NCBI RefSeq assembly: GCF_901709675.1
Contig: NC_051091.1
Coordinates: 5,862,967-5,926,966 of the forward strand
Reading direction: 5' to 3'
DNA: 64,000 nt
From: Syngnathus acus
Lineage: Eukaryota; Chordata; Actinopteri; Syngnathiformes; Syngnathidae
The position numbers and the translations under genes are program-made. Position 1 is the stretch's first letter, and every line of letters starts with the position of its first letter. Below the pieces are notes generated by a model, which was not told the DNA's origin, ran no database searches, and worked only from the letters and a program-made list of their open reading frames with translations. This document shows positions 46,701 to 57,077 of the stretch, piece after piece.

Positions 46701-49700
46701 TCTCTCTTCCTCTTCCCTCTTGAGCCTCAATCTTTCTATCTCTTCCCTCCTTCTTTGCTCTTCTCTCAGCTTCTCCTCCAGTTCCTCCCTTCTCTGCTTC
46801 TCCTCTTCCAACTTCTTCACTCGCAATCTTTCAATCTCCTCTCTCCTTCTCTCGTCTTCCCTGAGCCTTTCCTTCTCCAATTCCTCCCTTCGCTGTCTCT
46901 CCTCTTGTTCTCTTCGTAGCCTCAATCTTTCTATCTCCTCTCTCCTTCTCTCCTCTTCCCTGAGTCTGTCCTCCAATTCTTCTCTCCGCTGTCTCTCCTC
47001 TGCTTCCCTCTTTAGTCTCAATCGTTGTATCTCCTCCCTCCTCCGCTCTTCTTCCCTAAGCCTTTCCTTCTCCAATTCTTCCCTTCTCCGTCTCTCCTCT
47101 TCTTCCCTCTTCAGCCTCAATCTTTCTATCTCTTCCTTCCTTCTTTCTTCTTCTCTTAGCCTTTCTTCCTCCAATTCCTCCCATCTTTGCTTCTCCTCTT
47201 CCAACTTCTTGAGTCGTATTCTTTCTATCTCCGCCTTCCTTCTTTCCTCTTCCCTGAGTCTTTCCCTCTCAATTACCTCCCTTCGCCGTTTCTCCTCTTG
47301 TTCCCTTCTCAGTCTCAATTTTTCTATCTCCTCCTTCCTTATCTGCTCTTCCATTAGCCTCTCCAATTCCTCCCTTCTCTGTCTCTCCTCTTCTTCCCTC
47401 TTCAACTTGAGTCTTTCAATCTCCTCCCTTCTTTGCTGCTCTGCCCTCAGTTTCTCTCTCTCAATTTCCTCCTTTATCTGTCTCTCCTCTTCTTCCCTCT
47501 TGAGCCTCAATCTTTCTATTTCCTCCCTCCTTCTCTCCTCTTCTCTCAGCCTTTCTTTGTCCAATTCCTCCCATCTTTGCTTCTCCTCTTCCAACTTCTT
47601 GAGTTTTATCCTTTCTATCTCCTTCCTCCTCTCCTCTTCCCTGAGTCTTTCCCTCTCAATTTCCTCCCTTCGCCGTTTCTCCTCTTGTTCCCTTTTCAGT
47701 CTCAATCTTTCTTTCTCCTCCTCCTCCTCTTCCCTCAGCCTTTCTTTCTCCAGTTCCTCCCTTTTTTGATTCTCCTCTTCTTCTCTCTTTAGCCTCAATC
47801 TTTCTCTCTCTTCCTCCCTCCTCTCCTCTTCCCTGAGTCTTTCCCTCTCAATTTCCTCCCTTCGCCGTTTCTCCTCTTGTTCCCTTTTCAGTCTGAATCT
47901 TTCTTTCTCCTCCTCCTCTTCCCTCAGCCTTTCTTTCTCCAGTTCCTCCCTTTTTTGATTCTCCTCTTCTTCTCTCTTTAGCCTCAATCTTTCTCTCTCT
48001 TCCCTCCTTCTCTCCTCTTCTCTCAGGCTTTCTTTCTCCAGTTCCTTCCTTCTCTGCTTCTCCTCTTTCAAATTTTTCACTCTCATCCTTTCCATCTCTG
48101 CGCTCTTTTCCTCCTCTCTTAGCTTTTCCAGTTCTTCTCTTCTCTGCTTCTCATCTTCTTCCCTTTTTAGTCTCGGTCTTTCTTCCTCCTCCCTCTTCCT
48201 CTCGTCTTCTTGCCTCAATCTTTCTTTCTCAACCTCCCTCCTCTCCTCTTCCCTGAGTCTTTCCCTCTCAATTTCCTCCCTTCGCCGTTTCTCCTCTTGT
48301 TCCCTTTTCAGTCTCAATCTTTCTTTCTCCTCCTCCTTCCTCTCCTCTTCCCTCAACCTCTCTTTCTCCAGTTCCTCCCTTCTTTGCCTCTCCTCTTCTT
48401 TCCTCTTAAGCCGAAGTCTTTCTCTCTCTACTTCCAGCCTGCTCTCCTCTTCTCGAATATGCCTGGCTTCTTCTTCCTCCTCCATTTGTCTCTTCTCCTC
48501 CTGCAACTGGAATATTTTCATTTCAGCTTCCTCAGCTTTTCGCCTTTTTTCAAATTCCAAATGTTTTAATTGTTCCACCTCACTGATGTCCTCGTTCTCG
48601 CTCTCGCTCTTAAGCATTTCTTCCGCTGATTTGCTTTCAGCTTTCGCTCCCACGGCAAGAGGCGCTTCGTCATCCTCCTCCTCCTCCTCATCATCTTCTG
48701 CTGATGTTGTGTGGTCCAACTCCGATGTGTGAAGTTGTTCTGTTCGACGTTTTTCAGTTGTGTCAGGCGATATGCTTCCTCTTTCAGAAGCAGCTGGTAA
48801 TTTTGGAGTCTTCTCTAATGTTGGCACAGTTGGTGGACCTGGGCTGGGGAGGAAAAATGAGATGAATTAAATTAAAAAGTCATTATTAGCATCCATACAG
48901 TTGTTTAGTCTTCTAAACATTTGCGACATGGTCCACATCGTATTTCACTTGTTTACCTCATTTGTTATCCTCTGTTTACTTTTTTTTTTTTTAAAACAAG
49001 GGATGCCCTGTACAAGTACAAATACTTTCCCAGTGACATAAAAAAAAAAAAATCAGGACATTAAAACTAGATGTGTGCTTTCCAAGAAAACTGGCAAGCT
49101 AGAGGAACGAAGTCTTACTAACCTGGTTTCCTGAGTCCAGTTTTTGATTCTCTCCTTGACACCAGCTGTTTCATTTACAAACTCGGGCTGCACTCGCTTT
49201 ACAGCAACCTCTGGCTTTGACTTAGAGTCGAATAAAAGACTGATCCGGCGTTTAATGCTTCCACCTTCGCTGCCGTCTTCCACCAGATTAGCGTCATTAC
49301 TTTCGGTGGTGGACGGCTCTGGAATTATCGGTTTTGGCTGGTTTGCATTTTCTTTTCCTTTGCTTATAGATGCCGATCTGCTGAGGTCTTTGGGTAGAGG
49401 GATACCACCAGAGTTAAATTTGGAGGTCAGCTCCACCGACAAGCGCTTCCTGGTTCCACCCCACAGAAATGTTTCATTGTTTTTTAAGGAATCATTGTCT
49501 TCTGATTCTTCAGGCTTTTGGATCTTGGTCGCTGGAGATTTGTCATCATTCTTTCCAACATCATTCGGTTTAGCGTTTGTTATCACCTGCGTCTCGGTTT
49601 TGTGGTTCGTTTTGGTAACTTCTTTCTGATCTACCAGCGGTTTGTTTTCAGCTTTGGATGGTTTGGTTTGCACCTTTGTATTGACACTTGTGGACTTTTG

Positions 49701-49934
49701 CTGAGGTGGTTTTGGTGCCGGTTTGGTCAGGGAGGGTTTAGGGGCGGTTTTAGCCACGGGCTTTCCAGCCTTGTCCTTGGCGGAAACATTAACAACGTTT
49801 GGAGCATTTACGGCGTGAATCGTGTTATTTTGTGGTGAGAAAGGCTTGGGAGCAAGTCGAGGCTTGGGAGGGAGCGAGGGCTTGGATTGTGAGACGTCTA
49901 TCACCTGCGACGAGTCAACTGTGCTCTGCATCAT
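39703..49934 (-). CDS. kiaa1671: KIAA1671-like protein with ER/K-repeat and tankyrase-binding C-terminal domain
   Basis: Coding exons: 49123-49941 (ATG at 49932-49934), 45771-48843, 41374-41486, 40941-41040, 40551-40695, 40359-40477, 39866-40044 and 39703-39775. They total 4614 nt, 1537 aa. The N-terminal part is disordered and Pro/Lys-rich, with a KPRLAPKPF motif and a KRLSVELTSKF motif also typical of human KIAA1671. The 3-kb exon carries a long E/R/K repeat helix. The last four exons encode a C-terminal domain shared with TNKS1BP1 and KIAA1671 (TPLLDTSAQKSRVNLGKRR, VPVFPGVSPSSL, WLKELKSKKRISQ). Function is poorly known; actin or tankyrase links are suggested for the relatives. Adjacency to a CRYBB3-like gene matches human 22q11. 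A non-coding first exon ends at 51268. Confidence 0.82.
41194..41205 (+). promoter_or_regulatory. CTCF core motif
   Basis: CCACTAGAGGGC is a perfect match to CCASYAGRKGGC on the plus strand. Confidence 0.5.
42963..43235 (-). CDS. Candidate alternative first exon or small ORF, unknown protein
   Basis: On the minus strand an ATG (M-S-S-S-T-M-Q-Y-F) opens a 91-codon frame ending exactly at a GTAAGAG donor in phase 0. The next downstream exon of the KIAA1671-like gene (41374-41486) also begins in phase 0. A transcript starting here would therefore encode a short isoform: 91 novel residues joined to the tankyrase-binding-type C-terminus. A near-consensus X-box lies about 25 bp upstream. Without splicing the frame continues to a stop at 42915 (106 aa). 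I do not recognise the 91 residues; they look helical and basic (AAEKDKETKSASAKERFQRA). It could instead be a chance open frame. Confidence 0.35.
43260..43273 (-). promoter_or_regulatory. X-box (RFX-type) motif
   Basis: GTTGCCGTGGTGAC on the minus strand has the imperfect-palindrome form of RFX X-boxes, with one base differing from the GTTGCC-N2-GGTAAC ideal. It lies directly upstream of the candidate alternative exon. Confidence 0.5.
43671..43700 (+). repeat. (TG)n followed by a G run
   Basis: A short TG microsatellite runs into about 17 consecutive G residues. Confidence 0.9.
44035..44046 (-). promoter_or_regulatory. CTCF core motif
   Basis: GCCCCCTAGTGG, perfect reverse-complement match to the CTCF core. 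It lies just outside the MITE that starts at 44094. Confidence 0.5.
44094..44395. mobile_element. hAT-type MITE with 16-bp terminal inverted repeats
   Basis: The element begins CAGGGGTGTCAAACTC and ends GAGTTTGACACCCCTG, a perfect inverted pair, 302 bp apart. The interior has the usual GCCCGCGGGGCAAATCTGGCC segment and no reading frame. This is a very common non-autonomous hAT family in teleosts. The flanking 8-bp duplication has decayed. Confidence 0.8.
46290..48420 (-). repeat. About 21 tandem 99-bp units encoding a 33-residue E/R/K helix
   Basis: Within the giant exon of the KIAA1671-like gene, the protein repeats a unit of 30-33 residues, typically REEL-EKERLREEERRREEIE followed by RLRLKREEEERQR. 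I count about 21 full units plus a degenerate end. Some DNA blocks of about 70 bp recur almost unchanged (for example near 47634, 47824 and 48243), indicating recent duplication or gene conversion. The i/i+4 alternation of Glu with Arg/Lys fits a single alpha-helix or trichohyalin-like rod. At 1.5 Å per residue, about 690 residues would span roughly 0.1 micrometre. Confidence 0.9.
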
Positions 49935-49941
49935 TGGGTTT

Positions 49942-51267
49942 CTAAAAGGAGAGAAAGTGAGAGAGTTTATCAAACAAAGAGGAAAACTCATATATAGGAC
50001 TAGAGGAAACTGCCGGTTACCAAACCCGCAAACTTGTAACGTAGTTAATGGTGTCACGTACAGCAAACAGCTGTCTAAACCGGCGGCTGACGGACATCAT
50101 ATACACAGTGTCAATTAGATCAGGAAGTCATTATAGGAACTCCTACAGACTTGGCAGACAGAACTTCCTGTCTGATTTCCTCTGCAGCTCATTTAAGGCA
50201 CAAAATTGTTGGGCCCTCTACTGGTCAGTGCCAAACAGTGACATCAATTGAGGCTTGTAAAACGTATGTTAGTTAGAAGCAGTTCTTCTTGCTTGTAAAG
50301 TATTTTGGTGTAATGAAAAAGAGGTACAAGTCCTATGTATGTACAAACCCTATTGCATATCTGAATATTATTAAAAATATAAAATAACACTTCACCAGCT
50401 TTCCGCACAGTCTGACCAAATCAGTTTAGTGAGAGATCCAAATGTCCAAGCGTCTAAAGTGGTGTGAGGGTCCATGCAGTAGCCATGGGAACCTTTTGGC
50501 CAACAGCAGGCACTCCTCACAAGAGTGACGGTGTGTTTACACAGAGTGCAAAGTGGCGTTTCCAAATGTGTCACTACAAATTCCGCAGGTATTGTTTGCA
50601 GCATCTGGTTTGACCTGTCAGTCGTTTTGGAAGCGACTGATATATCTGATCCCCACCCAAAAGGTTCATTTATGTGTCTGAACTTTGAACACTGTATCAC
50701 AATTACATAGAGCTTTATTTGATTTGCATGGAGATAGGTGGTGTCTTTTTAGGTGAATAATAAGGGATGACATCAACAGCAGCCACCCACTTCCAAATCA
50801 ATAACATATCCACCTGGGAGGTGAGCGTGAGAAACAACTGAATTTGACAGGTGATCAATACTTCATGTGTATTCGGGACCCAAGTCAAATCATGGAACGG
50901 GGAAATCGTTCTGTTTCGTCATCTTTGTTTGCCTGCCCTCTTTTCACTCGCTGCTCACTTGCTTTAGTAGAGAGATGCAGTCCCTTCAGAAGACCATAAA
51001 GACACAATTGTAAAAAGTAACACACTAATATAAAAGCTCGAGCTTTTTTGTGGGTGGGTTAATAAGTTACAGATAAACCCGTCAACCGTGAACTATCGGT
51101 CATTGAACTACCCGTGGAGAAACTCATTTAAGTTTGTGTAACTTTTGCTAGCTAAACAACCAGACCGGTCGGACAACGCGTTAAAATCATCAAAATATAC
51201 TCAATTAAATTTCAAATATAACGTGTGCACCTGCTCCGTATAAATGTAAATAACGTGTTACATTTAC
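49942..51267 (-). other. Intron 1 of the KIAA1671-like gene
   Basis: Non-coding intron between the untranslated first exon and the ATG exon. It contains a perfect CTCF core at 50213-50224 and a block at about 50660-50776 that resembles part of unc119b intron 4. Confidence 0.55.
50213..50224 (-). promoter_or_regulatory. CTCF core motif
   Basis: GCCCTCTACTGG, perfect match to GCCMYCTRSTGG (minus-strand CTCF core). Confidence 0.45.
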
Positions 51268-51480
51268 CTTCACGCGATCATTTAGATAGGTCCGAATGAA
51301 GGCCGTGGGAAGAATTTATGAACGGTAAAAATAAACTTGCGTGATTCTCCACCGTCTCGTCTGCTTCTCGTTGTTTTTTCCTCATTCCCACCAAGGAGGC
51401 GTCACAATGTGTGGACGCCTCTAAACACTCCCTGCCCTCCTCCTCCGCCGCACTCCCTGGGCTCGGAGAGCTCGACCCAC
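51268..51480 (-). promoter_or_regulatory. KIAA1671-like first exon and promoter region
   Basis: A GTGAAG|GTAAATG donor ends a non-coding exon at 51268; its only ATG is followed three codons on by a stop. The CpG-richer DNA up to about 51480 is the likely promoter. The gene is head-to-head with unc119b, whose ATG is about 0.9 kb to the right. Confidence 0.5.
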
Positions 51481-52386
51481 AATGGAACGTTGGAGGTTAA
51501 AGATGCGCGGTGAAAGCGGAAACTACAGTTTGAGACTTCAAAATAAAAGTATGATTTTGAAGACGATGTTTATTCCGTCGCTTGGATGACACCGTGAACA
51601 ACAGTTTTGTTTTTGCTCAATTTTTCATGAGTTGAACTCAAAGATCCAAGACATTGGCCGAGTGACTCATCACACAACAACAGTAACTTTGTATGAGTCC
51701 AGCTGATTAGCTCAGATAACTAGAAACATCCAGAAATGTTAGTGTATGCACAATGATATTTTACATACAAAATAAAGACATTTTCATTTTAATAGTTTTA
51801 CTGGATGTTTCCTGTTGTCTAGCTTGCTCTCAAATGACAGTACTGCTCTGGTTTGTGAACCCGATAAACAGGTTTCATTGAAGGTTCACTGCTACTTAGG
51901 AGAAAAGGAAATGCATCCATTATGTGTGCTTCACTGGGACTGTCCAGGCTACCTGGAACATCTCAACAATCTCAAAGGCCTCATTTGCATTGCACACGTT
52001 TGTTCCACAAGGTTAATTTGCCTTTTGTATATAGAAGAGCAGCAAACGCACAAATACAATTCAAATGACCCATGATTGAGGAATATTTGACATATATATA
52101 TATATATCACGTTGCACCATTCGATTAATTTGAGGCATTATGTTATTCACAAAAATAAGTCCAAGCACAGTCCAGTATTTCTGATAATACATATAGTAAC
52201 AATGTTCAACACCCCCTGCTGGACATTTCAAGAACCTCTACACCGGCCCCAAGCTTTGGCGTTGTCATGGCAATACAGACACAGGAACCTGGTCGTCCCC
52301 TCCACATTCGCAATCCACAACGCCATCTTCGTGTGGAATTAAAACAGCACTTTTTTCCAGACAAGGTTCTAAGAAGGAAGTGAAAA

Positions 52387-54469
52387 ATGAAGGGAGCCAA
52401 AGCCCACAGCGACGCACCAGTAGCTGACAATATCTCCGGCCCACCAAGGGACCGCAAGCCGGGTGGAGGGGTTCTAAAGAGGCTCAAGTCACGGAGGAAT
52501 CAGGTGGACCCCAGGCCCGTCACTGAGGAGGACCTGCAAGCGCGGAACGGATGCGTCACGCCGGAGGATGTCCTTGGACTGCGGGTGGCCACACGAGGTT
52601 TGACTCCCTGCAGAGCCTCTTGGAATTCGACCTTTTATCGCCCCAATATGAGCAACTGTTCGCAGCATACATGGTGTTAAAATTTAAAGTCGAGTTATTG
52701 CACAACATTTGTCATTAAAAAACATTTTGAATTTAAGTGTGGAATAAAATGGTAGCTATAAGCTACAATGTTTTCTTTCTTGACCCAGTAATGGGTGAGG
52801 GTGCCTTTTGAGCATTTATTCCAAACCCTTGGGATCCATCTTAAGGTACTACTTAAGGTACACAACTGAATGAAGTTGGCTGTTATGTGCAGAATAAGTT
52901 TATGACCAGTTTTACATATGACATGTTCGCGGTTTGTGGATTGAATGAAACTGTCGGTTGTAATTGCAGGCTACCTCTGTAAACCCGAGGACAATGTTTA
53001 TAACGTCGACTTTGTACGCTTCAAGATCCGAGATCTGGAGACGGGCACTGTTTTGTTTGAGATCGCCAAACCGCCACACTCAGGTTTGCACAGCCTGTGT
53101 TTGATGACCTCACTTTTAAATTCACTAAGTAATGAAAACTTGCCTCAATGGCTTGCAGAAGAGGACAACGAAAATCGAGCGAGTGATGCAAGCGCGGGCC
53201 GCTTTGTACACTACCAGTTCACCCCGGCTTTTCTACGTCTGATGACCGTGGGAGCCACGTGAGTGCCTGAATCATCAACAACAAAAACCTGACGACTACA
53301 TCATCTACTCTGCCGCACAAAACCGTGACCTTAGCCTGCCATCTTTTCTATCTCACCAGAGTGGAATTCACAGTCGGGAACCGACCTCTCAGCAATTTCC
53401 GAATGATCGAGCGGCACTACTTCCGAGATCGCTTACTGAAAAGCTTCGACTTTGATTTTGGCTTCTGCATCCCGAACAGTCGGAATACGTGTGAGCACAT
53501 CTACGAGTTTCCTCAGCTGTCCGAGAGCTTGGGTAAGTGCACTGCTGCGATGAACCAATATAGTGGTTCACATAGCGGCGATTCCAGAACTGTTTTGAGC
53601 CGTAACACATATTTGAGAGTATTTGGCTTTCTGAACTTTAAACTCTGATCTGAGTTGGGTTTCCACCGTGGAGTGTGTAGTTGGGATGGAGATAGGTGCG
53701 TCAGCTACATAAATAGGATGACATCATCGGAACATTAAAGTGGTGGTGTAACCTTCCAATGAATTCAACAAAAGAGGACTGTGACAAAGCAAACAAAAGG
53801 GTCACAATACAGGACATCCAACATTTTGCATGTTTTTTTTTTCTTGACAAGTTTTGTTAGACGATCCCTTTGCCCTCTTACCATTCCATGATCGTTGTCA
53901 CAGCCAAGTAGCAAGTCTCCATAACAAATGACTCACTTCATGCTAGTGTAGGATTATTTTGGACTCGTAAAAAAAAGAAGTCGCTGGATACTCAAAGTGC
54001 ATATTGTTCTCTAAACAAGCGAACAAAAAACGGGAACTCAACAGCTTGTCATTTTCAGAAGACACCCGACCCACTTGACTGAATGGAATTTTTTTTTATT
54101 CCAGTGTAGCTTCCCTAAGGAACGCATTTGTGGAGAGGAGGGAAGATCAGCGCGATCAATAACCTTTCCGACGCGTCATGCACATTCGAGCATTGTATCA
54201 ACACCCGCCTGAGGGGAATTTAAAGCCTCATTTTAGTTGTTCATATGAAACCACGCTTGCTCCTCCTTTTGCTTTGTTTTTCCACACGGAATTTTCCTCA
54301 GAAATAAGAAAGTAGCGACTTTGCTAATTTGCTCGTGTTGTCTTTTGTTCCTTCAGTTCGTCAGATGGTGAACTGCCCCTCCGAGACTCGCTCTGACAGC
54401 TTTTATTTTGTGGAGAACAGACTGGTCATGCACAACAAGGCGGACTATGCTTATAACAGAAGACAGTGA
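52387..54469 (+). CDS. unc119b: UNC119B lipid-binding trafficking chaperone
   Basis: Five coding exons: 52387-52597, 52970-53083, 53159-53258, 53360-53532 and 54357-54469. They total 711 nt, 236 aa; human UNC119B is 251 aa. The N-terminal [14 protein letters not shown] motif is specific to the B paralog. The immunoglobulin-like beta-sandwich follows, with [62 protein letters not shown] and a [21 protein letters not shown] end. UNC119 proteins bind N-myristoylated cargo (G-alpha subunits, NPHP3) and release it at cilia through ARL3. The intron 53084-53158 is only 75 bp, in frame and stop-free, so simple ORF calls run through it. Confidence 0.95.
53084..53158 (+). other. 75-bp in-frame intron of unc119b
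   Basis: GT at 53084 and AG at 53157-53158. Length is a multiple of three with no stop in the reading frame; splicing restores the family sequence around S-E-E-D-N. Confidence 0.8.
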
Positions 54470-54530
54470 ATCACTGCACGGGATACACATGCACACTCGC
54501 ATTTATGTACACATCAAACACATATCTCAA

Positions 54531-54536
54531 TAAATT
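54531..54536 (+). terminator. Polyadenylation signal of unc119b
   Basis: AATAAA about 60 bp after the stop codon. Confidence 0.7.
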
Positions 54537-54734
54537 TGAATCATGTATAATATTTATTTATTACACAGTGAGTCATAAGTTTCACTTTCTGAATTGAGCT
54601 AGTGAAATAAATGAACTGATATTCTTAATCATTGAGATGCACTTGTATGTAAATATAAAAAGGCAATATTGCGTACGACTCGCAGTCTTACTTTGCCCCA
54701 TGATTGTACGGCTGATCAATTCTAGGCGCAATCG

Positions 54735-54825
54735 CCTCTCACCTAAGTCAGATGGGATGGACTCCATCTTCCCCAGTGACCCTGCAAAGGATAAGTGGTC
54801 TAGCTAATGGCTGAACGGAGGTTAT
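54735..54825 (+). repeat. Degenerate teleost SINE/LINE-tail-like repeat
   Basis: The segment GATGGGATGGACTCCATCTT then CCAGTGACCCTGCAAAGGAT with AAGTGGT resembles a widespread fish interspersed repeat ending in a GGATAAGCGGT-type motif. Confidence 0.35.
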
Positions 54826-57067
54826 CATTTTCATCCATTGCATTTGATACCGCAGGATATGAACAGCAGTGACTGAGGTCTCGAATACAGTAAGCTTCAT
54901 TTGAGTTAATTTTTTAAAAGCTGTCCTTTTAATCAATCATGCACATACACCCACAAAACACCCAAAACGATTTATTCAACCTCCAAGTGTCACAGTGTGT
55001 TCTCAGTATTTGTCAGAAGCAGCTGCTCTTCTGCGCTACCGCCCCCACAATCCACTCCAGACAATACCAAGGGAAAAATAGAGACGCCATCCACAACAAA
55101 ACTGCTGTCAAACACACATGGTCGGTCTTGCTACCCCCTGCCCGCAACTTATTGTGTTTTTACGCACTCACACAAAAGCACACACAGGCTACACACACAG
55201 ACAATCGAGTTCAGTCAGTGTTATGTTTTCTACTTGTGTACTTTTTACATACTAAGACTTAAATAACCCTGATAAAAAGTATCTCACAATAACACATTTA
55301 CAAGCACTGTACAATATATGTTGTCAGAATTGAATCTGTTATAGTCATTATTATATGTATATGCTGGTCTTCAGATTAGAAATGACATTTAAATCTAATT
55401 AAATAAATGAACATTTCAAGAATAGAGAGTGCTCATTGAAGGCTCTTGATAGAGGTGGAACAGAATGAGGAGGTTGTTGGATAAATTCCTGGTGCTGATG
55501 GAAAGGTCAATTCCTGTAGTGGCCACCAGGAGGAGTATTGTTCCAAATCATTCTATGAGCGCACTTGGTTTCAATTCTGTTTCTTGCTTGGTTCTCAAAA
55601 AGACGACAGTAGTCAGTTTGTTGAAATAAAAATAGACATGCTGGTCATGTGCCCTCTGTGTACGTACACACAGTTTGGATTTAGAACGGGCACATCAAGT
55701 CAATGACATCCCAGCACATATTTTTTAAAACGGCTTATCGTGGAATTGAAATGTAATTCTCCTAGTGTTTCCTCACATCTGTGCATGTTTCTCTCAATTT
55801 CCTGCATCATGCCAGTGTTCACGGCTGAAATCCCATGGTCCCCTTTCTGTCTTTCTTCCTACACCTGTGCGACTCTCTCGCTCTGTTTTCCCCTTTGCTG
55901 CCGGCCTCTCTCACCTGGGTAACCAGACCTCTGGAGAGCGGGGTTGAGTTTCCACTTTCCCAGAGATGAGGACAATCTGAGCCACACAAAGATCCACAAT
56001 GGACCTCCTCTGCTCTGTCCTCCCTCTATACGTTTTGACAAAGCTCCCTTTCCTGTCCACTCCCCCATTCAATTCATTTTTCATCTTTTCTCCCATCTTT
56101 CCTTTTTATCTGACCTGGTAGTTTGTCATCTACATTCTCACCATACCATAAGACTTACTCTAGAACCAAGGCTCTTCCGTAATCACTCGTGAGGAATCAA
56201 ATCAGACAGCGAGGAGTGCATAAAGGATACGCTAATGATTATCATGATTGAGTTGATTGTAGCATGTGCAGTATATTGCCTGTAGCACATCCCATTTGGC
56301 TCTGCTATGTTCCGCAAAGACCCCAGAGGCTGCTTGGCTGAACACGCTTATGTTAACCGAGCCAATTGCTTCCGGCCAGGTAGTGGACAGAGAACAGTGA
56401 AAAAAAATAACAACTATTAAACTGCCTGGAAACGCTGAGGAGCACTACAAGCGGCTGCCATTTGTCCCCGGGGGACCCTTTTCATGGCTTTGTACTCGGT
56501 GTCATAATTCAACATGAGACCCTTCAAATAAAGCATGACTAGGCAGACTGCGAAAGCCCAACGTGTCAGTTGCCAATTAGCCCACAAAGCAGGGCACCAT
56601 TACAGTGTGATCTCATAAATCAATAACCACAGCTTTTCATCAAGCTCGCTGGAGGCCCGGCACAAAGTGCAGCACGCAAGTAAAACAGCTGCGCTCGACC
56701 GAACCACATGTTGTGCATATCAATCTCACAAAAACATCACGCCCGTTAAAATTAGCGTACAAACACAAGCGCGGCAATAAATACACACTTTCCGACTTCC
56801 CGGGGATGATTTACGTGTTCCCAAGCCTTCGTGGAATAACAGTCGGTGGCGGGTCGGCGCGCATTCGCCGGAAACAACTGGACAAGTGGGATAAATTAGT
56901 TGCACCCCCACTCCTCCCACTATACACACGCACACACACCTTCTCATGTATGTTGTTGAGTGATTCACACACTGTAGTGATTAGAAGTGAGAAGCAGGTG
57001 AAGCTTCCTTGAAGTAGATCTGCACTCAAGCAGGGAGACATACAGAGAGGGAGGGGGCAGTAGGTTC

Positions 57068-57077
57068 CTATAAATAG
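57068..57077. promoter_or_regulatory. CTATAAATAG, MEF2/TATA-type element
   Basis: A perfect MEF2 consensus that is also a good TATA box. A possible donor (GTGCAG|GTATGA near 57211) lies about 140 bp downstream on the plus strand, so an unannotated first exon is possible. No protein was found. Confidence 0.3.

Noticed and set aside
46099-47769. 556-codon plus-strand open frame rich in Ser and Leu, and other long plus-strand frames to 48569
   Set aside because: They are antisense shadows of the ER/K repeat exon. The repeat DNA lacks stops on the opposite strand, and the product has no family features.
52945-53262. Continuous reading of unc119b through 53084-53158 as an insertion
   Set aside because: GT-AG ends and recovery of the family sequence after removal show it is a short intron.
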